Numbered from the stretch's first letter, positions 35,144-44,065 are shown. The stretch: 64,000 bases of DNA from JAZKHT01 sp040385245 (GCA_040385245.1 JAZKHT010000004.1:62001-126000), one strand, 5' to 3'. Numbers and translations are program-made. The notes: a model not told the origin generated them from the letters alone.

Positions 35144-35473
35144 ATGTCAGAGGGGAAACCGGGTCGCGGTTCAGACCAGTTCGCGCTTCGCCTGCCTGAC
35201 GGCATGCGCGAGCGGATCAAGCGCGCAGCCGATGTGAACGGGCGCAGTATGAACGCCGAAATTGTGGCAACCTTGGAAGTAAAGTACCCGTCGCCGCTGA
35301 CCTTCACGCGCGAGGAATTTCTGGCCCATATCCAAAAATTGGAACTGGACGCAGGCGATGATCCTAAGAAACAAGCAAAACTCGAACAGCTTGTAGTAGG
35401 CTTCATGGATCAGCTTGCAAGCGCCTTTGAACTTTCGGACAGTGAAGAAAGGGCCGGGCTTCCTAAAGAATAG
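35144..35473 (+). CDS. Arc-type DNA-binding protein with carboxy-terminal extension
   Basis: 109 aa. The amino half SDQFALRLPDGMRERIKRAADVNGRSMNAEIVATLEVKY matches the Arc domain: strand FALRLP and helix NAEIVATLE. The carboxy half (TREEFLAHIQKLELDAGDDPKKQAKLEQLVVGFMDQL) is helical and may mediate oligomers. GAGGGTG before the ATG. It is the plus-strand partner of the divergent pair. Confidence 0.8.
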   Translation: MSEGKPGRGSDQFALRLPDGMRERIKRAADVNGRSMNAEIVATLEVKYPSPLTFTREEFLAHIQKLELDAGDDPKKQAKLEQLVVGFMDQLASAFELSDSEERAGLPKE

Positions 35474-35818
35474 GCCGCATCAGCTTTCACCGATGCGGCC
35501 CGTGGCACTGATAGATCAGATGCCCAGAAACCTCAGCAAAATCCCGGCGATTGACACAGATCAACTTTGCTTTCCTGTTCGCTTGGCTTAGCTTCCGCTC
35601 ACCCCTCCCGGGGTAGGGCGGCTTAGGCCGGTTTGGTTTGCCAGACGCTGGGGGTTGGATTCGTTCAATCCCCAGCCCCGCATGCACTCCGGAGCGCCAT
35701 GCGCATCTGCGCCCCGGGGGCACTCGCACCATTGTTCCGGGAAGGAACAACCGTTTCATCGTAGCACTGATCTATGTGGAAATCTTTGGCCGTCGATCGG
35801 TCTGTCTACCCGACGCGG
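35474..35818. other. region without a supported gene
   Basis: 345 bp with only weak ORFs on each strand. It contains no convincing hairpin with a T-run. It may hold the 3' end of the Arc transcript. Confidence 0.5.
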
Positions 35819-35971
35819 CTATCCATATATCATAATGACCAAAGCGAGGGCCACTAAGAGGCAAGCCGGCGATAGCCATATGGGATTGGCGACAGCGAGA
35901 ATGCCGCAAACGGCGATGAGGACGATACAAATGGAAAAATATAGAATGCGCAAGAGAACCCCTGACGGCAT
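35819..35971 (-). CDS. small membrane protein
   Basis: 50 aa from ATG 35971: MPSGVLLRILYFSICIVLIAV..., two hydrophobic helices (about 9-28 and 31-49) with little between them. AGGAAGAAAA before the ATG supports it. Could be a holin-like or stress-type small membrane protein; this is only a possibility. Confidence 0.45.
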   Translation of the reverse strand: MPSGVLLRILYFSICIVLIAVCGILAVANPIWLSPACLLVALALVIMIYG

Positions 35972-36550
35972 TTTTCTTCCTGGATAGAACAGGTTTGTGG
36001 CCTTCCAGCCTGTGAAATCCCCTGGAGCGGCGTGCGCCTTACGCTCCAGGGGGTACTGGGATAGAGATGCCCGGGGGGAGGCATCGAAAGCAAAACGAGT
36101 TGGATGAGACCGCCGTTCCCCCACCAATCGGCTCAAGACCGACTGTTACACCTTTGCCACAGAAACACGTTTTGAAAGCGCGCAGTACATGGTAGACACG
36201 CCATGCCCTGCTTCCGGGCCAGGTGACGCGTAGACGAAACTTCGTCCAGGTCGGCATTCCCACTAGAAACGCCGACGTCTTTGAGCCCCCAACTTCCCAA
36301 GGTCTTGCGTTCACAAGAAGTCACAAATACTGCATTTGTGTGGTCGTGCGGGTCCGCCATCTTAAGAGACAGGAATAAGATCGGATCAAAAAGAAGACCC
36401 CGGATATGCCATCGGCAACCGGGGCCAGTCGGGGGCGCTCATAATCGGGGAGACCGCTGAATGCCCCGCGGTAACTGTGCGAGCGAGATTTTTAATCGTC
36501 TGGTTGAAAACTGACAGATAAGAGTAAGCCAGCGACATCTTCGGATCACG
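35972..36550. other. region without a supported gene; one att-like 11-mer
   Basis: 579 bp with no ORF that I can support. At 36349-36359 the sequence CGGGTCCGCCA equals the last 11 bases of the tRNA-Arg gene, which may be a relic of an earlier integration. Otherwise no repeat or hairpin of note. Confidence 0.5.
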
Positions 36551-36736
36551 TCACGGATCCTGCTGTCCCTTCGGCCCGTCGTGTTCCGGTAGTTTCGCCG
36601 GTGCCTCGACCCCATGCAGGACCAGCCAATCGCGCAATTCGCCCCACACATCGTTGGGGCCGAAGCTTCGAAAGCCCATGACACCATCAAGGCGGCGGCG
36701 CAGATCGGGCGGGATGGTTTGGGGCCAGTCGGTCAT
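36551..36736 (-). CDS. hypothetical small protein
   Basis: 61 aa from ATG 36736: MTDWPQTIPPDLRRRLDGVMGFRSFGPNDVWGELRDWLVLHG. The aromatic-rich start and LRRRLDGVMG helix look protein-like. Longer in-frame starts exist upstream but overlap the divergent gene. No family recognised. Confidence 0.4.
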   Translation of the reverse strand: MTDWPQTIPPDLRRRLDGVMGFRSFGPNDVWGELRDWLVLHGVEAPAKLPEHDGPKGQQDP

Positions 36737-36848
36737 CGGGCCGTGATAGCGCACAACCAGCACCGCCGCCACACTCGCGCCGGTTCGACCCCACACACCC
36801 GCAAATGCGAATCTTGTGGAATGCCCGCGGCACGGGCAGTATGGCCCC

Positions 36849-37337
36849 ATGCGCATCGTCTCGGATCAGTCTGACAAAGATGTAACGGCCCGCCGTGCTG
36901 AGGCGCAGGCTTTCGACGCGCTGCGGACGCTTGCCGCTAACCTGATGCGGGTAGCGCGCGGGGCGGGCAAGCCCTACGAACTGGAGATGCATGCCGCCGA
37001 ATTCCTTGACGCTGCCGAAGCCTATCGCGCGATGGTGGGGCATGGTCTGGCCACCCATGACGTTCAGAATGCATTGCGAGTGCGCAAAGCAGTTTCAACC
37101 CGGAACGATCCAGTGATGTTCGAAGCTGAAACGGCGATAGAAGAAGCCGTTTCTGGTAGTCTACAGATTGCCGCGTCCAGATTGGTCTTTGACGGACTGC
37201 GCGAAAAGCAGGGAGAGAGCGAAGCCATATCTGGCATGGACACTTGGTCGAGGCGTCGTGCTGCATCCAAAGCCACTGCCAGGCCATGGGCCGGTGCGAA
37301 GGGGAAGAAGGACGTGAAGCCCGAACCATGGGAATAG
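36849..37337 (+). CDS. hypothetical protein
   Basis: 162 aa from ATG 36849 (MRIVSDQSDKDVTARRAEAQAFDALRTLAANLMRV). Helical throughout with ELEMHAAEFLDAAEAYRAM in the middle and a basic, Trp-containing tail (RRRAASKATARPWAGAKGKKD). No recognised domain. It is one of few plus-strand genes of the element. Confidence 0.5.
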   Translation: MRIVSDQSDKDVTARRAEAQAFDALRTLAANLMRVARGAGKPYELEMHAAEFLDAAEAYRAMVGHGLATHDVQNALRVRKAVSTRNDPVMFEAETAIEEAVSGSLQIAASRLVFDGLREKQGESEAISGMDTWSRRRAASKATARPWAGAKGKKDVKPEPWE

Positions 37338-37398
37338 CAAGAACTCGGATGCGCGATAGTGAGTTGGAAGTGGCCGGTGGTGGGGCGTGGCGGCTGGC

Positions 37399-37767
37399 TT
37401 ACTGACCACAAAACGGTGCAAATAGCCCACGCAGAACGTGTTTATCGGAATCTCTAATGTAGGTAGCCGACAAAAGGCATTTAAGTACTTCGGGTGCAGC
37501 CGATGCGTCAACTTTGCCTATGATCCCATCTCGCTTTAGTGCTTCATTTACTTCGTATTCGTCAATTATGCACAAAGAACAATCTATGAAGCTGTCAGTC
37601 GCCAGAAAGGTGTTTTTTGCTTGCGAGATAGCCACGCATGGGCGAATGACGTCTCTAGTGTTGATCCTCAGAAACCAACCTTCTGCCTCCAAAAGGCAAA
37701 CCTGCATTTTCCATTTCTGTGGATTTATGGAGCGGTCGTAAACCCAAATTACATCAAAAAAATCCAA
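37399..37767 (-). CDS. putative toxin partner of a Panacea antitoxin (PemK-like fold possible)
   Basis: 122 aa starting at TTG 37767 (MDFFDVIWVYDRSINPQKWKMQVCLLEAEG). It begins 4 nt after the antitoxin stop, the usual position of toxins in PanAT operons. K-x-x-VCL, FLRINTR, FLATDSFIDCS and GKVDASAAPEVLKCLLSAT resemble the order of motifs in MazF/PemK-type proteins, but no catalytic residue can be fixed. AT-richer than its chromosomal surroundings. A novel toxin type is possible. Confidence 0.55.
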   Translation of the reverse strand: MDFFDVIWVYDRSINPQKWKMQVCLLEAEGWFLRINTRDVIRPCVAISQAKNTFLATDSFIDCSLCIIDEYEVNEALKRDGIIGKVDASAAPEVLKCLLSATYIRDSDKHVLRGLFAPFCGQ

Positions 37768-37771
37768 AGGT

Positions 37772-38419
37772 TTACAACCTTGCGTGGGACGCTGTCTCTC
37801 TGATCGTCCGAATTATCGCATCACGCTTCGGCGATTCCTCGATCATGTCTTCGTACCGCATAATGCCGCCATTGGCCGCTTGCCAGTCATGACCGTGAGT
37901 CGCAGCCGTACGAGAAGTAAAGTTCATGGCTATCGAGCAGTCAAACCCAGCACGCAAGTGGGCCATCTCACTTTCAGCAAAGAGAGACATGTCAGGCTCA
38001 TCATTGGCGATGCAACGAAGGCTTTTGCCCTCAAGCACCCATGGGACCGGACGCCCGCCAACCTCCCATAGCCAGAGACCTTCGCCCTTCATGATCTCGT
38101 AAATTTCCAGCGGAACGGGCCCGTACTTCATGGCCCTGTACGTGGCACCAAAAATGGGCTGGAAATGCTCATTGATGTGAGACTTATCCGCAAAGTAGCA
38201 AGCCTTGAGAGCGGCGTGAAGATCGACCGTGCGCTGACGGACCATCCAGTGGATGGCAGCGAAAGCTTTCTCAGTCGAAAATCTGTAGGTCGCGTGTTCC
38301 ATGGACAGAACATAGCCTGTCAAGGTGGAAAGTTTCAAGAGTCCCCAAGAAATTCTATCTTCATTAGGGTACCACTCGCTGCCAGTGCCTTTCCAATCGC
38401 CGCTGACAGGCACTGCCAT
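37772..38419 (-). CDS. Panacea-domain (SocA/PanA-type) antitoxin
   Basis: 215 aa from ATG 38419 (TTG 38452 also possible). The Panacea/DUF4065 core spans about 50-115: KAFAAIHWMVRQRT, LHAALKACYFADKSHI and YRAMKYGPVPLEIYEIMKGEG match the family pattern of LYFADK...YGPVP. Panacea proteins neutralise many unrelated toxins encoded next to them. The partner lies 4 nt downstream. Carboxy-terminal about 90 residues (MRYEDMIEESPKRDAIIRTI) are specific and may contact the toxin. Confidence 0.8.
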   Translation of the reverse strand: MAVPVSGDWKGTGSEWYPNEDRISWGLLKLSTLTGYVLSMEHATYRFSTEKAFAAIHWMVRQRTVDLHAALKACYFADKSHINEHFQPIFGATYRAMKYGPVPLEIYEIMKGEGLWLWEVGGRPVPWVLEGKSLRCIANDEPDMSLFAESEMAHLRAGFDCSIAMNFTSRTAATHGHDWQAANGGIMRYEDMIEESPKRDAIIRTIRETASHARL

Positions 38420-38435
38420 CGTGTTCACCACCAGA

Positions 38436-38663
38436 TCAGCGGTTTTCGACAATCACCCTTTGAGATGCCATGCATTGCGCCTCGCGGTTTTCAAGTTCGC
38501 GATAAATGGCCTCCTGTTCGCTGGGCAAGGTCAAGTAGTCCGGCCCGAGTAGGCGGCACAGGTAGTCCGTGGGTTTCGACTTTACAGAACCGTCGTTCAG
38601 TGGCCCGGTGCAAGACGCAACCAAAGCAAGGCTGGCCAGTATAATAGTATTTTTGCCCAACAT
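38436..38663 (-). CDS. small lipoprotein
   Basis: 75 aa from ATG 38663: MLGKNTIILASLALVASCTG has a lipobox (VASC). The mature part has YLCRLLGPDYLTLPSEQEAIYRELENREAQC. Its stop lies 17 nt before the antitoxin ATG, and overlaps the antitoxin's alternative TTG start. A host-like cell-envelope lipoprotein or an outer spanin without inner partner are both possible. Confidence 0.6.
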   Translation of the reverse strand: MLGKNTIILASLALVASCTGPLNDGSVKSKPTDYLCRLLGPDYLTLPSEQEAIYRELENREAQCMASQRVIVENR

Positions 38664-38740
38664 CCTGCGTCCTCTCCGCTTCGCTGATGTGAGGACAATG
38701 GCCGTTTTCGGCCATGACTGTCTAGCGGCATCGCTCCCGC

Positions 38741-39007
38741 TCAGGTGATGGCCCTTCCAACGGAACGAGCCTCGTTCACCAAATCGTTCAACCAGTGCCG
38801 TTCGGCAGTCCATGCTTGGCCGCGCAGCCCATGTTTCCACGTTGGATGCGCCGTGCCGGGTGGATGCCCGCCGCCTGCGCCATGAAGTCGACAGACCCGC
38901 CATCCTGTGACCGCCGGCCCTTTGCATGGTTCGCCCGTGCGCTTTGACCTGGCAGTGCACCTTGGGGCCGCATTCGCCGCGCACATGGGGTTGTCGTCAT
39001 GCTTCAT
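38741..39007 (-). CDS. HGG-type zinc-binding phage protein
   Basis: 88 aa from ATG 39007. CTARSKRTGEPCKGPAVTG WRVCRLHGAGGGHPPGTAHP is the pattern of the HGGAR-like family found near terminase genes in alphaproteobacterial prophages (Cys-Cys-Cys-His likely metal ligands). It overlaps the upstream gene's stop by 11 nt (ATGAAGCATGA). No terminase follows it here. Confidence 0.7.
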   Translation of the reverse strand: MKHDDNPMCAANAAPRCTARSKRTGEPCKGPAVTGWRVCRLHGAGGGHPPGTAHPTWKHGLRGQAWTAERHWLNDLVNEARSVGRAIT

Positions 39008-39680
39008 TGCTGCCCCTCCCCCCATGCGTGACAGACCCGACGATTGCCTGCCCGCCTGCGTTGACCGTGACGTGTTCCACCAGCACCCGTTGCTGCCCGC
39101 CTGTACGGTATCGCTTCAATGCCTCCATCTGCATTGCATAGGTGCGGGCCAGCTTGTTTAACGCCCGTTCTGCGGCGTCCTGTTGCGGGATGGTTTCGAC
39201 GTGGTTCAGGCGTCGTGCCATCATCATTGTCGCGGCGTGAATTGCCCCCATCTGGACGGCAAGCATTGATTCCAGTTCGTCACGCGGTTCGACGGCACGA
39301 ACAACGGACAACAGGAAGTTGCTGCTGACGTCATCAACAGCCTGTCCGTGCCTCCCAATGCTGGCGACTTGAATGGTTATGCCCGCTTGAAAAGCCGGGT
39401 CACAGGTTCCCAAGTCGGCCATCAATAGAAGGGCTGCGGCGTCCGGGTTCTTGTGCGCATAGGCAATTTCAAGAATGCCTTTGTTCATCGAAAGACGCAT
39501 GTCCGGTCCGGCAGCCCGACGGCTTGCACGCTGGGCCAGTTCCGACACCCGCTCCCGTTCAACGGGATTGCACGCGTCAAGCAAAGCGTCCAGTTCCTCG
39601 GGCTTCGCCAAGGCTTCGGCTTTAAATGCGTCGTGGCTCTTGTCAGTGCTTGGTGGCTCGATGAGGTCTTTGCCTGTCAT
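38997..39680 (-). CDS. phage-related protein of unknown function
   Basis: 227 aa from ATG 39680 (MTGKDLIEPPSTDKS), with AAAGG upstream. The carboxy half (MLAVQMGAIHAATMMMARRLNHVETIPQQDAAERALNKLARTYAMQMEALKRYR) is a motif set seen beside HGGAR-like genes in alphaproteobacterial prophages. It ends at VEHVTVNAGGQAIVGSV. Role not established; a packaging or scaffold helper is only a guess. Confidence 0.7.
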   Translation of the reverse strand: MTGKDLIEPPSTDKSHDAFKAEALAKPEELDALLDACNPVERERVSELAQRASRRAAGPDMRLSMNKGILEIAYAHKNPDAAALLLMADLGTCDPAFQAGITIQVASIGRHGQAVDDVSSNFLLSVVRAVEPRDELESMLAVQMGAIHAATMMMARRLNHVETIPQQDAAERALNKLARTYAMQMEALKRYRTGGQQRVLVEHVTVNAGGQAIVGSVTHGGRGSNEA

Positions 39681-39721
39681 GGATGGAATCCTTTGTGTTG
39701 CCGTTTGCGGTGTCTTGCTGA

Positions 39722-40009
39722 TCAATGCCGCCATTGTCGCCGCCGCCTTGCCGCCCGTTTCCTGCACCCTTCGCAGCAATAGCGGGCGTCAGCGCGCCGC
39801 ATTACGGGGATGGTGCCGCCGCACCAGAGGCACCGCCAGAGGTTGCGATTGAGGTTGGCCAATATGGCCTTTCCCCGCGCGCTTCTGTGCACCGGATTGC
39901 CTCGCCCAAAGGGTGTGCCGTAGACCATGACCACAATTCGGCCCGGCGCGTCTGCGATGTCGAAATCTATCCCGGTCGGGTCAGGCTCAGGCATTGCAGA
40001 CCCCGCCAT
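39722..40009 (-). CDS. small zinc-ribbon protein
   Basis: 95 aa. The carboxy half has RCLWCGGTIPVMRRADARYCCEGCRKRAARRRRQW, two CxxC pairs of a zinc ribbon followed by an arginine-rich helix. It may bind DNA or RNA. The amino half (EPDPTGIDFDIADAPGRIVVMVYG) is a short fold of its own. It lies between the large phage-type genes and the 227-aa gene. Confidence 0.65.
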   Translation of the reverse strand: MAGSAMPEPDPTGIDFDIADAPGRIVVMVYGTPFGRGNPVHRSARGKAILANLNRNLWRCLWCGGTIPVMRRADARYCCEGCRKRAARRRRQWRH

Positions 40010-40048
40010 TTCGACGCCACAGGCGGGTTAAGCCATTGTTGAACGTCA

Positions 40049-42634
40049 TCAGCGCGCCTCCTGCCGGTCGTCAGTCAGCCCGGCCCCTGCGGCCCCTGTG
40101 AGGTATGGGGCAACCTTGTTCCGAACCGTGGGGTTGAGTTCGATGGCCCGGGGCTCCATCAGCAGGGCTTTGAAAAGCGCCGGTTCTTCAATCGCGTCCA
40201 TCAGCAGTTGGCGCGCCTTGTCATTGGTCAGATTGCGCAACATCGCCCGCGCCCGTTCCGTGACAATGTTCGCCGTCTGCATGCTGCCGCCAATGGTACC
40301 CCCGCCCATCTGACCACCGGACCGCGCCGCAGCGATGCGTACGACGTACTCGACCAACCTGTTTGCCGGGCTGTCCATGACGTCGCCGACGGTCGCGCCT
40401 TTGGTTTCCATCTTCGCCAGGTCGGTCGCGATGCGCCGGAGACGTCCGAATTCCTCTGGGGTGTAAACCTGCTGCAGCGCCGCCGATGTGTTCAGGTCGT
40501 TGATCAGCGCGGTAAGTTTCGGACCGGACAGACCGTCCGGCGAGCCAGCGTTTCCGATCAGGTAATCAGAAAAAGCACCCTTAACACCCGCCAAAGCTTT
40601 GCCAGTGGCGTCCTTGCGGGCAGTGGCAACGATGCTGCGCGCTGATATCGCCGGGTTGTCCGCCCCGAGTATCGAGAGAACCGCCTTCTGATCTTGCCCA
40701 AGATTGAACTCCGCTGGGGATGATTTGGCGTCGGCAAGTTTCATTCTGGCATCGGCCCGCACCGCGAAGGCCTCTGCCGCAGTCCGGCTGTTCAGCGCCC
40801 GCCGAAATTCAGTCAAAACGCGGGGATAGCGCGCCATCAGTTCTCGGTTCGACCGCAGCCAGTCTTCGGCGCGCTTGGGTGAAAAACTGCCGTCGGCTCC
40901 GAAGATACTATCCGTGAACCGGCCCCGCAAATAGTCGGTGATTTCTTCGCCAGCCTTCGGCGCTGCCGTTTCGATTTTCGTGGCATCGGTCAGGCCCTGC
41001 GCGCCCCCACGCCCGACTGTACGGGCAAGAGCCGTTTCCGGGCTCAAGGCTTCGTCGCCGTCCAAGGTGCGTTTAAGGATGCGACCGACCGCGCCTTGGT
41101 CAAAGGTTTCATGCAGAGCACGGGAAAACACCCTGGCTTCGTTGATGGCACGCCCTGCCGGGCTTTCCCCGCCTATCGCGCCCAAGTCGGCCAGGATGGC
41201 CTCGGCCACCTCATTGGCAATCCGGGCCCGGTTCTTGTTTTGGTCATTGCCCGCCATGGCAGAGCGGGCAACGCGGCGCATTTCGGAATACAGGCCGTAA
41301 AGTTCACCCACGGTCGTCGCTTCGCCAATAGGCCCGTTTGGACCGAAGGCAGCTTGCAGATCGGCGGGAATGTCGCGCCGTTGCGCCCAAGGTGTTTCCT
41401 TGATCAACGTGTCAACCGTTCCGGCTGTCTGCCTCGTTTCAATACGGGCGTCGACCGGAACCGCACGCCACAGTTCCCCCTCGCGCTGCAACTGCGTATC
41501 CAGTTCGCCTTTCACCCGTGCGACCATCGCGGTTGAGTTGGCAGTTTCTGCGGATCTGGGGCCCACCCCTTCAACGCTTTCCACAGCCATTTTCATCATC
41601 CGATCAACGCGGGCCTGCATGTCACTGCGGAATGTCTTGAGGCGGTTTTCAAAGAAGGTCTTGGCATCCTTGACCTTGCCACCCATGCCAGCGATTTCGT
41701 CCGTTGCCGCCTTGCGCGAAGCGGTTGCCCGCAGGTCCAGGCGTTCGCGAACGAGAGGGCTTTCAGACTCCGCCGCGCGTTCCAGCCCCATCAGATTCGG
41801 GTCGCCGGACTGTTGCGCCGGGGTGCGGTTCAATGGATCGTTTGGGGAAATCGCGCGCCCAATTTCTGCGGCCCGGTCTTCACCCCCGACCAGCCCCTGA
41901 ACGCGGGCTTTTGCAACTTCCCGCGCCCCTGCATCCGTCATGGGTGCCAAACCGCGCACGACGTCTTTGCCGATCCGAAGGCCTGCAGCCGCAAGGGGCA
42001 TTTTGGCCGCCAAACCGACAGAACCCCTGACCGCAGCTGCAATCGCGGGGATGGCTGCAGCAGGCACAGCAATCTCCACCGTGTCCTGCACCCATTCCGG
42101 CGCGCCAGAGCCCTCTGCAGCCTCTCTGGCGGCTGTGCCTGCCCCACCCGCGCCCAACTCCGCAATGGCCCCGCCACGGCTTGCCAGCGCAGCGTACGCG
42201 TCGGTTGCCACGCCGCCGACCACTCCGCCTGCCCGCGTGAGCAGTTGGGCGGCCTTTGCAGCGGGAAGAATGGCCCCGGCTGCGTTGCCCACGCCGCGGG
42301 CGAAGCCCTCGACCATGCCATCCGGCGTATCGGTGGCCACATCAGCACCGATTGCCCGCATGCCGGTGCGCAGTCCTTCTGCCGCCGATCCGGTCTGCAG
42401 TTTTCCCCCTACGACTTCCCCCCATACCGGATTGTCAAAGGGGTTGAGAAAATCGACCAGCCCGCCAGCGGTCGCCGCGATACCTTCGTTGACTTGGCCC
42501 ATGATGCCGCCCCGCGTCGATTGGCCTTCAAGGGATTTCGCCAGAGCCGCCATTCGTTTTGCGGCTGCGGTATCGCCAGCCTCATAAGCCTTGCGCATCG
42601 CTTTCAGCGCATTTTCTTGAGTTACGTCAGCCAT
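40049..42634 (-). CDS. large phage-type protein, possibly internal virion/ejection protein
   Basis: 861 aa. The start MADVTQENALKAMRKAYEAGDTAAAKRMAALAKSLEG resembles the amino terminus of several podovirus internal proteins. Residues about 70-250 are very rich in Ala and Gly, with membrane-like stretches. The rest is helical with heptad-like repeats. No enzyme motif was found. It begins 2 nt after the stop of the 428-aa gene. A tape-measure or ejection function is suggested but not shown. Confidence 0.55.
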   Translation of the reverse strand: MADVTQENALKAMRKAYEAGDTAAAKRMAALAKSLEGQSTRGGIMGQVNEGIAATAGGLVDFLNPFDNPVWGEVVGGKLQTGSAAEGLRTGMRAIGADVATDTPDGMVEGFARGVGNAAGAILPAAKAAQLLTRAGGVVGGVATDAYAALASRGGAIAELGAGGAGTAAREAAEGSGAPEWVQDTVEIAVPAAAIPAIAAAVRGSVGLAAKMPLAAAGLRIGKDVVRGLAPMTDAGAREVAKARVQGLVGGEDRAAEIGRAISPNDPLNRTPAQQSGDPNLMGLERAAESESPLVRERLDLRATASRKAATDEIAGMGGKVKDAKTFFENRLKTFRSDMQARVDRMMKMAVESVEGVGPRSAETANSTAMVARVKGELDTQLQREGELWRAVPVDARIETRQTAGTVDTLIKETPWAQRRDIPADLQAAFGPNGPIGEATTVGELYGLYSEMRRVARSAMAGNDQNKNRARIANEVAEAILADLGAIGGESPAGRAINEARVFSRALHETFDQGAVGRILKRTLDGDEALSPETALARTVGRGGAQGLTDATKIETAAPKAGEEITDYLRGRFTDSIFGADGSFSPKRAEDWLRSNRELMARYPRVLTEFRRALNSRTAAEAFAVRADARMKLADAKSSPAEFNLGQDQKAVLSILGADNPAISARSIVATARKDATGKALAGVKGAFSDYLIGNAGSPDGLSGPKLTALINDLNTSAALQQVYTPEEFGRLRRIATDLAKMETKGATVGDVMDSPANRLVEYVVRIAAARSGGQMGGGTIGGSMQTANIVTERARAMLRNLTNDKARQLLMDAIEEPALFKALLMEPRAIELNPTVRNKVAPYLTGAAGAGLTDDRQEAR

Positions 42635-42636
42635 GA

Positions 42637-43923
42637 TTATTCCCCCAGCAATTGGTTCATGAGGTCGATGTCTTCTTTCGGCGCAGAACCTGTTGCAAAG
42701 GCTCCGAGGGCTGCACGGACGCGATCAAGGCCAGCGTCTAGACCGGCAAGCTTGGCCTCGTATTCCATGCGCTGCGTCGGGCTGATCCGTCCGGCCAGTT
42801 GGCGCTCCACGAGTTGCCGTTCGCCCTGCAGGCTGTTGCCTATCGAGCGTAGCTTGGCCTGCGCATCTTCCGGCCCGGTGAACACTTGTCCAGCCTCGGG
42901 CGTCAAAGCCTCGATGTTCTTCAGCAGCCACGACGGGGGTTGCCGACCGTAGCCGCTGGCAATGTCGTTGATCAGGTTTTCTTTCAGCACCGCGAAATCC
43001 GATTGCGCCTGCATGGTGTCCGGAAATGCCGGGGAAACCCCTATGACGTCGGTGACATTGTTCGCGAGTTTGCGCGCGGCCCCTTCAATGCCGAAGGCCG
43101 CAGGGGCGTTTTCGTAGGCGCTGCCGAAGGTGAGCCCTTCGGGTGAGGGTGGCGGGGCCGGTGGGTTGTTGGCCGGTGTCGGCGCACCAACGCGGGGAGC
43201 CTTGGCCACATCAACGATTGTAACCGTGCCTTCCAACGGGTCGCGCGATACGACCAATCGCCCGTCAACGATGCCGATGGCGGTCTCCCGATCAATCCCG
43301 CCTTCGATCAGGCGTGCAATCCGCTGTTCCGCTGCGGTATCGCGCGGCGTGGCTGCGGATGGATCCACCAAGCCATTGCGCACGTCGGCAGCGAACTTGC
43401 CCTCGGGCGACAAAGGTTCCGCACCCGCGCGGGTCTTCAACACGTCCACCATGGGCATGAACTGCGACGCCAACGCTTCACGCTGATCCCACATGCCTTG
43501 GAATTGCGGCATTTCCATTTGGGCCATCAGCGCATCGAACTGTTCCGGGGTTTCCGTCATCAGCGCGGCCTTGACGGCTTTTTCCATCGCTGCCGCCTCG
43601 GCCTGTGCCTGTTCGGCGCTGATCGACTTGGCGTATTCCGTGGTTTCCTTCTCGAACCGCCACGCCTCACGATCCGCCGTAACATCCGCCCGCGCATCGG
43701 TGCGCGCGTTGCGATTGCGCGTGTCAATGTTGCCCTGCACGTTGAACGCGGTGTTCAGCCCTTCCGCGCCCATGCCCGCAAGCTGGCCAAGGGCGTTCTG
43801 ATCCCCGGCAAAGATGGCCTGCCCGTTTTGCTGCAAGAAACCCTGCATGGCGTTGGCCTGATCGGCTGCGTCCTGTTGGCGACGGGCTTCACGTCCTGCG
43901 AGATATTGGTCAAGAATTCCCAT
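42637..43923 (-). CDS. large phage-type protein, first of a pair
   Basis: 428 aa. It starts MGILDQYLAGREARRQQDAADQANAMQG and is helical up to about residue 180, then contains a proline-rich linker (PTPANNPPAPPPSPEG) and a helical carboxy part. Composition and pairing with the 861-aa gene suggest a phage virion-internal or scaffold protein. No known domain recognised. The start ATG 43923 is the first in frame after AAGGACC. Confidence 0.55.
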   Translation of the reverse strand: MGILDQYLAGREARRQQDAADQANAMQGFLQQNGQAIFAGDQNALGQLAGMGAEGLNTAFNVQGNIDTRNRNARTDARADVTADREAWRFEKETTEYAKSISAEQAQAEAAAMEKAVKAALMTETPEQFDALMAQMEMPQFQGMWDQREALASQFMPMVDVLKTRAGAEPLSPEGKFAADVRNGLVDPSAATPRDTAAEQRIARLIEGGIDRETAIGIVDGRLVVSRDPLEGTVTIVDVAKAPRVGAPTPANNPPAPPPSPEGLTFGSAYENAPAAFGIEGAARKLANNVTDVIGVSPAFPDTMQAQSDFAVLKENLINDIASGYGRQPPSWLLKNIEALTPEAGQVFTGPEDAQAKLRSIGNSLQGERQLVERQLAGRISPTQRMEYEAKLAGLDAGLDRVRAALGAFATGSAPKEDIDLMNQLLGE

Positions 43924-44065
43924 TGGGATGGTCCTTATGTTTGATGATGATCTGGATTGAGGACGGGGCCGGGGCGGCCCCTCTTTGGTGCCCTTGACCA
44001 GCGCGCCGGACGCGGTCCTTGCTATCGATCAGGTCTGGATCGAGCTTTCTTTGGACGTGGTTCAT
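43910..44065 (-). CDS. doubtful small ORF before the phage-type pair
   Basis: 51 aa (MNHVQRKLDPDLIDSKDRVRRAGQ...). It overlaps the start of the next gene by 14 nt and has no strong ribosome-binding site. Composition is basic. It may be real as a coupled leader, but evidence is thin. Confidence 0.25.
   Translation of the reverse strand: MNHVQRKLDPDLIDSKDRVRRAGQGHQRGAAPAPSSIQIIIKHKDHPNGNS

Noticed and set aside
38436..38663. Small lipoprotein as an outer spanin of a lysis cassette
   Set aside because: No holin, endolysin or inner spanin was recognised beside it and the mature part is not proline-rich.
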